Positions 1-8,446 of a stretch of 35,017 nucleotides of DNA are shown in pieces. A program made the translations under genes and the position numbers. The notes beneath the pieces were generated by a model, which was not told the origin of the DNA, did no database searches, and saw nothing but the letters and a program-made list of their open reading frames with translations. The DNA is from Halothiobacillus sp. 15-55-196 (GTDB lineage Bacteria; Pseudomonadota; Gammaproteobacteria; Halothiobacillales; Halothiobacillaceae). The DNA is taken from assembly GCA_002282715.1 (NCBI GenBank), contig NCKC01000029.1, positions 1 to 35,017 of the forward strand, written 5' to 3'. Positions within the stretch are counted from its first letter, which is position 1; the number at the start of each line of letters is the position of its first letter.

Positions 1-461
1 TCTGCATGGGCAATATATGTCGTTCGCCGACAGCGGAAGCTGTTTTCCGAAAATACGTTGAGGACGCCGATTTAATGGATGCGGTCGTGGTTGACTCAGC
101 CGGAACACACGCCTTCCACATCGGCAACCCGCCGGACCGACGTTCGACGACCGTTGCAGCCGGGCGAGGTTATCGTATGGACGTGCTGCGCGCGCGCCAG
201 GTAAGTGCGGGCGATATCGAATACTTCGATTATGTTCTGGCGATGGATCATGAAAATCTTTCGATTCTCAGGCAGTTGGCCCCAAGCCATTTGCGGGACA
301 AGCCCCGGTTGTTCATGTCATTTGCACCCGATTATGGGTTGAGCGAAGTGCCCGACCCGTACTATGGTGGCCCAAGAGGATTTGATCAGGTACTCGATAT
401 GGTCGAGGCGGCCTGCGATGGTTTGGTTCAGGCCATCCGCCAGCAGTCGGGCGGACGCTGA
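1..461 (+). CDS. Low-molecular-weight protein tyrosine phosphatase, 5' end cut by window edge
   Basis: This is a cytoplasmic phosphatase of the LMW-PTP (arsenate reductase-like) fold, which removes phosphate from protein tyrosines. The reading frame is already open at base 3, where a TGC codon gives the catalytic cysteine. The sequence CMGNICRS that follows is the family's C-X5-R phosphate loop. The general-acid loop appears near the C-terminus as VPDPYYGG. About 150 residues follow the cysteine, matching the family length, so only roughly ten N-terminal residues are missing. The in-frame ATG at base 6 lies inside the active-site loop and is not the real start. The gene ends 22 bases before the convergent permease stop, with no clear terminator. 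Whether it belongs to an exopolysaccharide tyrosine-kinase system cannot be told, because the upstream neighbours are outside the window. Confidence 0.93.
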   Translation, partial: CMGNICRSPTAEAVFRKYVEDADLMDAVVVDSAGTHAFHIGNPPDRRSTTVAAGRGYRMDVLRARQVSAGDIEYFDYVLAMDHENLSILRQLAPSHLRDKPRLFMSFAPDYGLSEVPDPYYGGPRGFDQVLDMVEAACDGLVQAIRQQSGGR

Positions 462-483
462 GCCAACCGAAGATAAGCCGGAA

Positions 484-1926
484 TCAGCTCTTCATCTCTG
501 CTCCAAGGTGTGAGTGGCGATAGGAATAGGCGAAATAAATCACCATGCCGATGGCCAGCCAACCGAGGAAACGGATCCAGGTCACAACGGGCAGGAACAG
601 CATCAAGGCCCCGCAGGACAGGATGCCCAGAATGGGCAGGGTGTAACCGAAGGGATTCTTGAACGGTCGCGGCAGATCGGGTTGGCGCATCCGCAAAACA
701 ATCACACCGAGACTGACGAGCACAAACGCGGCCAACGTGCCGATATTGACCAATTCGGCCAATTCGCCCAACGGCACCAGACCGGCTACCAGCGAAATCA
801 CCACGCCACAAATCACGATGATGCGCACCGGAGTCTTTGTCTTGGGATGGACGCGCGCCAACTTGTTGGTGAGCAAGCCATCGCGGGACATGGCAAAGAT
901 GATCCGCGTCAGTGCGTAATACAGCACCAGCATCACCGTGGTCAGACCGGTAATCACCCCCGTCGCAACCAGAGCCGAGGCCCAGTTGTAACCCAGCAAT
1001 TGCAACGAGTAGGCCACAGGCGAAGAAACATTGAGCTTGGTGTAGGACACAACACCAGTGAGCAACCCCGAAACCACAATATAAATGAGCGTACAGATAA
1101 TCAGTGAAGCGATAATGCCGATGGGCACATCACGTTGAGGGTTGCGCGCTTCCTCCACCGCCGTCGATACGGCATCGAAGCCCACATAGGCGAAAAACAC
1201 GATCGACGCCCCGGCCAGAATACCGATCGGACGTCCATCGGCTCCGTGATCGAACCAGCCGAACGGGATGAAGGGCGTCCAGTTCTCCGGATGCACATTG
1301 AACCCCGCTACCGCGATGAATACGGTGATGGTCAAAAGCTTCACGAATACCATGGCCACATTGACGCGCGCCGATTCCCGCACGCCGATAATGAGCAGAA
1401 CCATCAGCATGAGGATAATCAGCGACGCGGGCAAGTTGATGATGCCGCCAATCGATGGCGCCTTGGTGAGCGCGGCGGGCAACCCCAATCCGATCGCCGT
1501 CAGCGCATTCTCGAAATACCCCGACCAACCGTTGGCCACCGCCGCGACCGAAACGGCATATTCTAGAATCAGATCCCAACCGACCATCCAGGCGATGATC
1601 TCGCCAAAGGCCGCGTAACTGTAGCCGTAGGCACTGCCCGATCCTCCCACCGAGGCGGCCAGTTCGGCATAGGCCAAGGCGGCGAAACCGCTGGCCAAGC
1701 CCGCCAGAATAAAGGAGATAATGACGGCAGGGCCGGAATAGACCGCAGCCGCAATTCCCGTAAGCACAAAAATACCGGTACCGATAATCGCGCCAATGCC
1801 CATGAATGTCAGGTCGAACGCACCCAAGCAACGTTTCAGACCCGAATCACAAAAGGCGGCAGGGTGGCAGGTTTGGTTCGGAATAGATTCATAAGGCGGC
1901 GGTTTCCTTAAATCAAAAATGACCAT
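484..1926 (-). CDS. APC-family amino acid permease (cationic amino acid transporter-like)
   Basis: This is an inner-membrane secondary transporter of 480 residues with about twelve hydrophobic segments, the normal size for the amino acid-polyamine-organocation family. The first membrane segment carries the substrate-binding glycine motif GIGAIIGTGIF (about residues 43-53). SGPAVIISF, GSGSAYGYSY and FFAYVGFDAVSTAVEE follow in the order seen in YfnA/CAT-type permeases. The substrate is probably an amino acid, perhaps a basic one; sequence alone does not fix it. The start is the first ATG of the frame at 1926. The ribosome site is poor, but the next methionine lies inside the first membrane helix. 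The gene stands alone, divergent from xseB and convergent with the phosphatase gene. Confidence 0.9.
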   Translation of the reverse strand: MVIFDLRKPPPYESIPNQTCHPAAFCDSGLKRCLGAFDLTFMGIGAIIGTGIFVLTGIAAAVYSGPAVIISFILAGLASGFAALAYAELAASVGGSGSAYGYSYAAFGEIIAWMVGWDLILEYAVSVAAVANGWSGYFENALTAIGLGLPAALTKAPSIGGIINLPASLIILMLMVLLIIGVRESARVNVAMVFVKLLTITVFIAVAGFNVHPENWTPFIPFGWFDHGADGRPIGILAGASIVFFAYVGFDAVSTAVEEARNPQRDVPIGIIASLIICTLIYIVVSGLLTGVVSYTKLNVSSPVAYSLQLLGYNWASALVATGVITGLTTVMLVLYYALTRIIFAMSRDGLLTNKLARVHPKTKTPVRIIVICGVVISLVAGLVPLGELAELVNIGTLAAFVLVSLGVIVLRMRQPDLPRPFKNPFGYTLPILGILSCGALMLFLPVVTWIRFLGWLAIGMVIYFAYSYRHSHLGAEMKS

Positions 1927-2064
1927 TGAGTTAAAAGATGACCATCTGACGACAATCCCTGTTTCATCCGATTCTAGCCCGAAAAATGATGAATTAGTTC
2001 AATTTTGTCCCGCCCACAACGCGATGATTGCCCTATAACAATCAGGGGATTAATCAGTTGCGCC

Positions 2065-2093
2065 TTAACGTTCATCCTGTTGACGGCTATAAT
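2065..2093 (+). promoter_or_regulatory. Sigma-70-type promoter for the xseB-ispA-dxs-queD run
   Basis: A perfect -10 hexamer TATAAT lies at 2088-2093. A partial -35 (TTAACG, four of six consensus bases) lies at 2065-2070, and the spacer is exactly 17 bases. Transcription would begin near 2100, about 30 bases before the chosen xseB start at 2131. This also argues against the longer upstream reading frame that begins at 2005. The call rests on consensus matching only. Confidence 0.6.
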
Positions 2094-2130
2094 CATCGGC
2101 CATTTTCCACCGATCAGCAGCGAGATTCCC

Positions 2131-2460
2131 ATGGCCGTCCGCAAATCCTCGACCACTGCGCATACGATTGAAGCTGGGAATCCGGATGTGATCGCGCAAT
2201 ACGAGCGCAGCATGAGCGAGCTGGAACAGATCGTGGCCCGGCTGGAACAGGGCGAGACCACACTGGAGCAATCCCTGGCCGATTATGAGCGCGGAGCCCT
2301 TCTGGCCCGACAGTGCGAACAGGCGCTCAAGGCCGCAGAACAGCGCATTGAAGCACTCATGGAGTCCGACGAGGAAGAACCACCGAAGAAAAACGGCAAA
2401 AAAGACAGCCCAAAAACGCAGCCCGACCTGCCGCCAGCCGATGCCTTTTTCGATGTTTGA
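2131..2460 (+). CDS. xseB: Exodeoxyribonuclease VII small subunit
   Basis: XseB assembles in several copies with XseA into exonuclease VII, which degrades single-stranded DNA in the cytoplasm. The 109-residue product has the family core: YERSMSELEQIVARLEQGE at about residues 24-42, then LEQSLADYERGALLARQCEQ, two amphipathic helices that pair with XseA. The tail is charged and low in complexity (EEEPPKKNGKK), as often seen. The frame is open from 2005, but the extra 42 residues are hydrophobic and unlike XseB, and the predicted promoter lies inside them, so the ATG at 2131 is preferred. The stop overlaps the ispA start. The order xseB-ispA-dxs is conserved in many proteobacteria. Confidence 0.92.
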   Translation: MAVRKSSTTAHTIEAGNPDVIAQYERSMSELEQIVARLEQGETTLEQSLADYERGALLARQCEQALKAAEQRIEALMESDEEEPPKKNGKKDSPKTQPDLPPADAFFDV

Positions 2461-3382
2461 TCACCTCATGATCGACACTGTCACATTCCAATCGTGGCAA
2501 CGAGATTTTCAGGCTGCGTTCGAAATCCGGCTCAAACAGCTGCTGGGCACCATACTGGGCGAATCTCCGCAGCGTTTGAAAGATGCCATCGGGCACGCGG
2601 TCATCGACGGTGGCAAACGGCTGCGGCCGATGCTGGTCATTCTGGGCGCCAGTCTGGATAGCACAACCAGCAGCCTACCCGACCCGAACGATCCCCGGCT
2701 CGAACAGTTATGGAATGCTGCCGTCGCCATTGAGTTAATCCATGGCTACTCGCTCATCCATGATGATCTGCCAAGTATGGATAATGACGATTTGCGCCGG
2801 GGCAAACCCACCGTTCACCGCGCTTTTGATGAAGCCACCGCCATTCTGGCCGGCGATGCATTGCAGTCTCTGGCATTCAGTTTGCTTGCAGATGCACCAC
2901 AAACCGATGCTGAGACCCGTCTGAACTGGGTTTCACTGCTCAGCACCGGTGCGAACCGGATGGTGTTCGGCCAGCAGCTCGATTTGAACCCGCCTGCGCA
3001 GACTCCGGCATTGGCGGAACTCACCCGGATGCACGAACTGAAAACCGGCGCCTTGCTGTACGCCGCATTGATGATGGGCGCGAGTGGATGCTCAGCCGAA
3101 GATCGCGCAGCGCTGGAAGCGTTCATTCGCCCGCTTGGACTCGCCTTCCAGATCCAGGACGACATCCTTGACGCCACCGGCACTGCCGAACAACTCGGCA
3201 AAACACCCGGCAAAGATGCGGCCGACCACAAATACTCGTACGTGACAGTGCTGGGGCTGGACGCAGCACGCGCCCATCTGAACGCCACCATGAGTGAAGC
3301 GCTCAATGCCCTCGAACCCTTGGGCACACGTGCCTGTGGCCTGCGCGCCTGCGCCCGCTTTGTTTTGATGCGGGACCATTGA
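2453..3382 (+). CDS. ispA: Farnesyl diphosphate synthase (geranyltranstransferase)
   Basis: IspA condenses isopentenyl diphosphate with dimethylallyl and geranyl diphosphate to make farnesyl diphosphate, the precursor of undecaprenyl carrier lipid and quinone side chains. The first aspartate-rich motif is seen as HDDLPSMDND followed by LRRGKPTVH, and the second as FQIQDDILD. GGKRLRPML, which binds the allylic substrate, lies near the N-terminus, and the C-terminal basic stretch matches IspA ends. Two starts are possible, ATG 2453 overlapping the xseB stop by eight bases or ATG 2468. Neither has a strong ribosome site, which fits translational coupling. The product is 309 residues from 2453, close to the family's usual 300. 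The stop shares one base with the dxs start. Confidence 0.95.
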   Translation: MFDHLMIDTVTFQSWQRDFQAAFEIRLKQLLGTILGESPQRLKDAIGHAVIDGGKRLRPMLVILGASLDSTTSSLPDPNDPRLEQLWNAAVAIELIHGYSLIHDDLPSMDNDDLRRGKPTVHRAFDEATAILAGDALQSLAFSLLADAPQTDAETRLNWVSLLSTGANRMVFGQQLDLNPPAQTPALAELTRMHELKTGALLYAALMMGASGCSAEDRAALEAFIRPLGLAFQIQDDILDATGTAEQLGKTPGKDAADHKYSYVTVLGLDAARAHLNATMSEALNALEPLGTRACGLRACARFVLMRDH

Positions 3383-5313
3383 TGAGCCCTACTCCCAACC
3401 ATCCGACCGATTTCAACTTGCTCGATCTGATCGATCAACCGGCCGACCTGCGCTGCTTGCCGAAGCGACAACTTGTCCAGCTCGCCAGCCAATTGCGTGC
3501 CGAACTGATCGAGCGCGTTGCACAAACAGGGGGACATCTGGCTGCCAATCTCGGCGTCGTCGAACTGACCATCGCGCTGCATTACGTATTCAACACGCCC
3601 GATGATCGACTGATCTGGGATGTCGGTCACCAGAGCTATGGACACAAGATGCTGACCGGGCGCCGCGAAGCCATGTCCGGGCTACGAATGCGGGATGGCA
3701 TATCCGGTTTCACACGCCGTGTGGAAAGTGATTTCGATCCCTTTGGCGCCGGGCATTCCAGCACCTCGATCAGCGCCGCACTCGGCATGGCAGTGGCGGC
3801 CAAATTGCGCGGCGAAGACCACCATGCCGTCGCAGTGATCGGCGATGGTGCACTCACGGCCGGGCAGGCCTTCGAAGCGCTCAACCACGCGGGCGACATG
3901 AAGGCGAATCTGCTGGTGGTGCTCAACGATAATGAGATGAGCATCTCAAGGAACGTCGGCGCGCTCAATCAGCACCTCACCCGACTTCGCAGCAATCCGG
4001 TCGTGAACAAATTGCGTCAAGGTGGGCAGAACCTGCTGTCTCAAACCGGCCCCTTGGGTGAAATCCTCAATACCACGCGCGTCGGATTGCGCGATGGCAT
4101 GAAACACTTGCTGGGCGTCACCAGCCTGTTCGAAGAATTGGGCTTTGCCTACTTCGGCCCCATCGACGGCCACGACCTGCCACTGCTCGTCGACACGCTG
4201 GAGAACCTGCGGCGCCAGACTGGACCGCGCTTGCTGCACGTTGTCACTCAAAAAGGCCGGGGATTCAACCCGGCGGAACTCGATCCGGTCCGCTATCACG
4301 GCGTCGGAAAATTCGATCCAGAAAAAGTAATCAAGCTCGAACCGCAATCCGTCAGCCAGAGCACGGCTCAAAAAACACCGCCACCCAAAACATGGACCAT
4401 GGCATTTGCCGACTGGCTCGACACCCAAGGCGGCAATCCGTCGGTCGTCGTGATCACGCCCGCCATGATCGAAGGCTCCGGCCTGGCAGGCTTTGCAGCA
4501 CGTCATCCGCAGCGCTGCTTCGATGTCGGCATTGCCGAGCAACACGCCGTCACCTTCGCGGGGGGCCTTGCGGCAGAAGGCCTGCGCCCTGTCGTCGCCA
4601 TTTATTCCACTTTCCTGCAGCGCGCCTGGGATCAGATGATTCACGATATCGCACTGCAAAATCTGCCGGTATTGTTCGCCGTGGATCGTGCCGGACTGGT
4701 CGGGCCGGATGGCGCAACTCATGCAGGCAGTTTCGACCTTGCCTTCGGGCAGGCCGTGCCGAATCTGAACATCGCCGTACCCGCCGATGCCGCTGATCTT
4801 CATGCCTTACTGGATTGGGGCATTGCAGCCGATTCACCCGTACTGGTGCGTTATCCTCGCGGCGAGTGCCCGGCCGATCTCGGTGGCGAAGCCGCGCGCA
4901 CACCGCTGGGTCTGCGCGTCCGGCGACGGGCTGACGATCCCCATCAGAGCCTGCTGGTCATCGCATTGGGCTCCAAGGTGCAAACGGCATTAAACGCCAG
5001 TGCCGATCTGGCGGCCACCGTGGTTGACCTGCGTTGGGCCAAACCCATCGACTGGCCGGCCCTGCTGCCGCTGATTCATGAACATGCCGCCTGGATGATT
5101 ATCGAAGAAGGCAGCAAACTGAGCAGCATCGGCGCCAGCATGATTGCGCACACGAGCGAATTGGGCCTGTTCAAGCCAGTAAAACACATCGCGCTGCCCG
5201 ACACATTCATCGAACACGGCACCCGCACAGAATGCCTTGCCGATTGCGGACTTGACGAACGTAGTCTAAACAGTACGATGACCGACTTTTTACGGCAGGT
5301 ACTGCCCGCATGA
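3382..5313 (+). CDS. dxs: 1-deoxy-D-xylulose-5-phosphate synthase
   Basis: Dxs is the thiamine diphosphate enzyme that joins pyruvate and glyceraldehyde 3-phosphate in the first step of the MEP isoprenoid pathway. The 643-residue product has the full transketolase layout. The thiamine-binding half contains DVGHQSYGHK and GDGALTAGQAFEALNHAG with a later LNDN. The pyrimidine-binding half contains the FDVGIAEQHAVTFAGGLA stretch with the catalytic glutamate. A C-terminal transketolase domain follows. The ATG at 3382 overlaps the ispA stop by one base (TGATG); an in-frame TTG one codon earlier is less likely. The 3' end overlaps queD by ATGA. With ispA directly upstream, entry into and use of the isoprenoid pathway are expressed together. 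Confidence 0.97.
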   Translation: MSPTPNHPTDFNLLDLIDQPADLRCLPKRQLVQLASQLRAELIERVAQTGGHLAANLGVVELTIALHYVFNTPDDRLIWDVGHQSYGHKMLTGRREAMSGLRMRDGISGFTRRVESDFDPFGAGHSSTSISAALGMAVAAKLRGEDHHAVAVIGDGALTAGQAFEALNHAGDMKANLLVVLNDNEMSISRNVGALNQHLTRLRSNPVVNKLRQGGQNLLSQTGPLGEILNTTRVGLRDGMKHLLGVTSLFEELGFAYFGPIDGHDLPLLVDTLENLRRQTGPRLLHVVTQKGRGFNPAELDPVRYHGVGKFDPEKVIKLEPQSVSQSTAQKTPPPKTWTMAFADWLDTQGGNPSVVVITPAMIEGSGLAGFAARHPQRCFDVGIAEQHAVTFAGGLAAEGLRPVVAIYSTFLQRAWDQMIHDIALQNLPVLFAVDRAGLVGPDGATHAGSFDLAFGQAVPNLNIAVPADAADLHALLDWGIAADSPVLVRYPRGECPADLGGEAARTPLGLRVRRRADDPHQSLLVIALGSKVQTALNASADLAATVVDLRWAKPIDWPALLPLIHEHAAWMIIEEGSKLSSIGASMIAHTSELGLFKPVKHIALPDTFIEHGTRTECLADCGLDERSLNSTMTDFLRQVLPA

Positions 5314-5768
5314 ACACCATTGACCCGCAAGCCGATGCATCAAGCGCGCTTGAGCCCATTTTTGATCGCGTGAACACGCAGTTAGCCGCATCAAACGGAC
5401 AATTCTGTTTGAGCGTAACCGTGGATTTTGCCGCCGCGCATCAACTGCATGGCTATGAAGGCAATTGCGCGCGATTGCATGGCCATAACTGGAAAATCAT
5501 TGTCGAAGCCACCGGGCAAAAGCTCGATGATGTCGGGATGGTCATCGACTTCAAGGCCATGAAAAAAGCCGCGCGTGCGGCGGCCAAAACCTTGGATCAC
5601 CAGTTCCTGAACCAGATCGAACCGTTTGATCGCATCAACCCGACCGCCGAACACATTGCAGTCTGGTTCTTTGTGGAACTGAGCCGGATGCTCAATCAGC
5701 CCAACGCCCGCGTGAGCGCCATTACGGTATGGGAAAACGATTATTCCGCCGTCACCTATCGTGCCTGA
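5310..5768 (+). CDS. queD: 6-carboxy-5,6,7,8-tetrahydropterin synthase (QueD-like)
   Basis: QueD converts dihydroneopterin triphosphate to 6-carboxytetrahydropterin on the way to preQ0 and queuosine. Zinc ligands and the catalytic cysteine are visible: FAAAHQLHGYEGNCARLHGH gives His44, Cys53, His57 and His59. VIDFKAMK and DHQFLN follow as in the family, and the terminal AITVWEN carries the substrate-binding glutamate. At 152 residues it is about 30 longer than E. coli QueD; the extra part is N-terminal and precedes the first core strand. The start overlaps the dxs stop as ATGA, so translation is probably coupled. The downstream folE2 makes the substrate. A role as a 6-pyruvoyl-tetrahydropterin synthase is the main alternative. 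Confidence 0.9.
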   Translation: MNTIDPQADASSALEPIFDRVNTQLAASNGQFCLSVTVDFAAAHQLHGYEGNCARLHGHNWKIIVEATGQKLDDVGMVIDFKAMKKAARAAAKTLDHQFLNQIEPFDRINPTAEHIAVWFFVELSRMLNQPNARVSAITVWENDYSAVTYRA

Positions 5769-5860
5769 ACCGGCTGCGTTCCACACCGTTGCGACCTCAA
5801 ACCTTTGCCAACCTTCAACTTTAAATCCTCATTCGACGAATCTAACAGGAATCTTCTCTC

Positions 5861-6679
5861 ATGACCCAGAGCGCCATGCCTGATGTGCAATCTTCATTCG
5901 ATCCACGCAATATCGAGATCGACCGTGTGGGCATCAAGGCCATCAAGCATCCGCTCACCATCGTTGATGGCGATCATCGTCAGGCAACGATAGCCGAGTG
6001 CGAGTTGACCGTCGCCCTGCCCGCCGATAAAAAGGGCACACACATGTCCCGCTTTGTTGCGCTGCTGAATGCCGAGCCGCTGGTTTTATCGCTGGCCACC
6101 CTGCCCGACTGGACGCGCCGCATGGCCGAATTGCTGCACGCGCAAACCGCCGATGTGCTGTTTGCCATGCCCTTTTTCGTGGAAAAATCCGCCCCCGTCA
6201 GCGGCCAGAAAGCCCTGATGGACTACCAACTGAGCCTCAGCGCTCACCTTAACGATCAGGGTCAAATCGAAACCCAACTCGAACTCGTTGTGCCCGTCAC
6301 CAGCCTGTGCCCCTGTTCCAAAGAAATCTCCAGCTACGGCGCACACAACCAGCGCTCGCATGTAACCGTCACGGTCCGCGTCACCGATGCGTCCCTCTCG
6401 ATTGTCGATTTAATCGGCAAGATTGAAGATCAAGGCTCCTGCGCATTGTGGGGATTGCTTAAACGCCCAGATGAAAAATACATCACCGAATACGCCTTTG
6501 ATCACCCTAAATTCGTCGAAGACATGATCCGCGACGTGGCAGGCACCTTGGCCGATTACCCTGGCATTGATGGCTATCGCGTCACCGTCGAAAACTTCGA
6601 ATCGATTCACAACCACATTGCGGGCTTCTCGATAAATTTTCTGGCAGCCCCCGCGCCTTTGTCGCTGCATTTGGGCTAA
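5861..6679 (+). CDS. folE2: GTP cyclohydrolase FolE2 (type IB)
   Basis: FolE2 converts GTP to 7,8-dihydroneopterin triphosphate, the shared first step of folate and queuosine synthesis. The 272-residue protein shows family marks: DRVGIKAIKHPLTI near the N-terminus, KGTHMSRFV, the metal-site cysteines of SLCPCSKEIS (Cys150 and Cys152), NQRSHV with His167, and the closing VENFESIHNH. Type IB enzymes can use metals other than zinc and often replace FolE when zinc is scarce; no Zur box was recognised upstream here. A ribosome site AGGAA lies about ten bases before the ATG. The gene follows queD after 92 bases, so both may lie on one transcript. The last four bases overlap the convergent TatD-like gene. 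Confidence 0.95.
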   Translation: MTQSAMPDVQSSFDPRNIEIDRVGIKAIKHPLTIVDGDHRQATIAECELTVALPADKKGTHMSRFVALLNAEPLVLSLATLPDWTRRMAELLHAQTADVLFAMPFFVEKSAPVSGQKALMDYQLSLSAHLNDQGQIETQLELVVPVTSLCPCSKEISSYGAHNQRSHVTVTVRVTDASLSIVDLIGKIEDQGSCALWGLLKRPDEKYITEYAFDHPKFVEDMIRDVAGTLADYPGIDGYRVTVENFESIHNHIAGFSINFLAAPAPLSLHLG

Positions 6680-7482
6680 TGGCCACTCAACGCCCCCGGT
6701 TGCAGACGGCCACCGAACAGTTCGTTTGCGTTGGCGTCCAGTCGTTCCGCGAGCGCGTCTACTTCCATTGCAAACAATTTTGCAAGCACCTCGAGCTGCT
6801 CGACAATGAAGGCGGGTTCATTCGCCTTGCCCCGGTGCGCGTGTCCGGGCTGGTTTGGCGCATCGGATTCGAGCAACAATGCCTCGATGGGCAAAGCGCC
6901 TAACGTGGCCCGCAGGCGCGTGGCGCGCGGATGGGTGATTGCCGCGCCGACACCGAGATAGAATCCCTGTTCGATCAACTGCCGGGCCTGCTGCAACGAG
7001 CCGGTAAAACCATGCACGACGCCCCGAAGCATGGGATGGCGCCGGATGACGGACAGCAACTTATCCGCGGATTTGCGCTCATGCAGAATCACCGGCAGCC
7101 TGTGCTGCAAGGCGATATCCACCTGCCCGAGAAAGAGTTCGGTCTGACGCGCCGCATCCGGCATCTTGGGCGCAAAATCCAGCCCGATTTCACCGATCGC
7201 CAGCACCCGGTCGCCTTCCTGTTCAATCCAGCGCGCTAAAGCCTTCAGCGCGGCGCTCGGTTCGAGCCGATCCGCCCACCAGGGATGCACGCCATACGCG
7301 AGACCAACCGAGACTCCGAGGTTACGAGCCATCTGCGCCACTTCGTTCTGTTTTCCCCACTGATCGGGTGCGACACCCACGCAAAGCAGGCCATCAACAC
7401 CTGCCTGTCGCATACGCGCCACCACGTCGGCCAATGATCGTGATGCAACCAGATCTTCAAGGTGACAATGTGTATCGAACAT
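6676..7482 (-). CDS. TatD-family metal-dependent hydrolase, YjjV-like
   Basis: This is a cytoplasmic TIM-barrel hydrolase of the TatD DNase family, 268 residues from the ATG at 7482 (an in-frame TTG directly before it is ignored). Metal-binding marks run in order: FDTHCHLE at the N-terminus, AIGEIGLDF, VILHERKSAD, VVHGFTGSLQQA and ESDAPNQPGH. The stretch around GVVHGFTGSLQQA with GVGAAITHPRA resembles E. coli YjjV more than TatD itself. Characterised relatives are metal-dependent nucleases or deoxyribonucleases; the exact substrate cannot be told. The gene is convergent with folE2, sharing four bases, and divergent from motA. Confidence 0.88.
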   Translation of the reverse strand: MFDTHCHLEDLVASRSLADVVARMRQAGVDGLLCVGVAPDQWGKQNEVAQMARNLGVSVGLAYGVHPWWADRLEPSAALKALARWIEQEGDRVLAIGEIGLDFAPKMPDAARQTELFLGQVDIALQHRLPVILHERKSADKLLSVIRRHPMLRGVVHGFTGSLQQARQLIEQGFYLGVGAAITHPRATRLRATLGALPIEALLLESDAPNQPGHAHRGKANEPAFIVEQLEVLAKLFAMEVDALAERLDANANELFGGRLQPGALSGH

Positions 7483-7541
7483 CAAATACCAGCTTTGTTA
7501 TCTATTGAAACCATCACACCGGCACCCGCCACACATTCGGC

Positions 7542-7568
7542 TCAATAAATCGAGTATTCTGCCGATGA
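7542..7568 (+). promoter_or_regulatory. Possible sigma-28 (FliA) promoter of motAB
   Basis: GCCGATGA at 7561-7568 matches seven of eight bases of the flagellar sigma-28 -10 element GCCGATAA. TCAATAAA at 7542-7549 stands exactly 11 bases upstream, where the -35 element TAAAGTTT belongs, but it matches only weakly. The predicted start lies about 40 bases before motA, and stator genes are common FliA targets. The good -10, correct spacing and expected gene support the call; the poor -35 limits it. Confidence 0.4.
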
Positions 7569-7616
7569 CAGAGAACAACCCTGTGATCCGTGAGCACTTG
7601 AAATGAGAGCACTGTT

Positions 7617-8435
7617 TTGAATCCAGCAACCCTGTTAGGCATTTTTGGCGGATTTGGCATTGTCATCGGTGCAATTTTCCTGTCATCGAACCATGTGTCG
7701 GACTACTTCAGCCCAACGAGCCTGTTCCTCGTGCTGGGTGGAACGATTGCTGCCACGCTGATCAGTTATCCGTTGCACGAAGTGTTGCGGGTTTTCCGCG
7801 TTTTTACGATTGTACTGCGCAACGAGCGTCTGTATACCGAGCGCGATATTGCAGAATTGGTCGATGTGGCCAAACTCAGGTTTCAGGGGCAGATCAACCG
7901 AGCAGATGAGCGGCTCACCAAAATCAACAATCCCTTCCTGAGAACCGGGATGCAGATGGTGCTGGACGGCGCATCGAATGAGGACATCATGACCCTGCTG
8001 CAATGGCGAATCGGCCGGATGCGCGCGCGCGAACGCGCCGAGGCGCAGATTTTTCGCACCATGGCCGCCTTCGCCCCCGCGTTCGGCATGCTGGGCACCC
8101 TACTCGGGTTGATCAACATGCTCCATGCCATGGACGCCGCACACTTCGCGGACATCGGTGTGAACATGTCCCTAGCGCTGATCACGACGCTCTACGGCAT
8201 TCTCCTCGCCAACATGATTTTCAAGCCCATTGCGCTCAAACTGGAACGCCGGACCGAGCAACGGGTGATGGTCATGAACATGATGGTCGAAGGCGTGATG
8301 CTGATGCAGCAACAACGCTCCCCTGCGTTCATCCGCGAAACGCTGCAATCCTTCCTCGCCCAGAGCGAAGATGAACTGCGCGAGGGAGCCAACCAGCCCG
8401 GCATACGTCCGGGTTCGGTACGCGGCACACGCTAA
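7617..8435 (+). CDS. motA: Flagellar stator MotA/PomA-like proton or sodium channel subunit
   Basis: MotA and MotB form the ion-conducting stator that turns the flagellar rotor. The 272-residue product has four membrane segments at about residues 4-23, 34-52, 147-170 and 181-203. A large cytoplasmic loop between the second and third is rich in charged residues (RIGRMRARERAEAQ), the part that touches FliG. APAFGMLGTLLGLI is the conserved proline-containing start of the third helix. The start must be TTG at 7617: the nearby ATG at 7603 is out of frame, and a GAGAG ribosome site lies 7 bases before the TTG. The out-of-frame ATG opens a five-codon frame whose TGA overlaps the TTG. motB follows after 11 bases. 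Confidence 0.9.
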   Translation: MNPATLLGIFGGFGIVIGAIFLSSNHVSDYFSPTSLFLVLGGTIAATLISYPLHEVLRVFRVFTIVLRNERLYTERDIAELVDVAKLRFQGQINRADERLTKINNPFLRTGMQMVLDGASNEDIMTLLQWRIGRMRARERAEAQIFRTMAAFAPAFGMLGTLLGLINMLHAMDAAHFADIGVNMSLALITTLYGILLANMIFKPIALKLERRTEQRVMVMNMMVEGVMLMQQQRSPAFIRETLQSFLAQSEDELREGANQPGIRPGSVRGTR

Positions 8436-8446
8436 GCGCAAAAGCC

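Noticed and set aside
514..1107. 197-codon plus-strand frame
   Set aside because: It is antisense to the APC permease, rich in His, Gln and Asn, and without recognisable domains.
2005..2130. 42-residue N-terminal extension of XseB
   Set aside because: It is hydrophobic, unlike the family, and overlaps the predicted TATAAT promoter.
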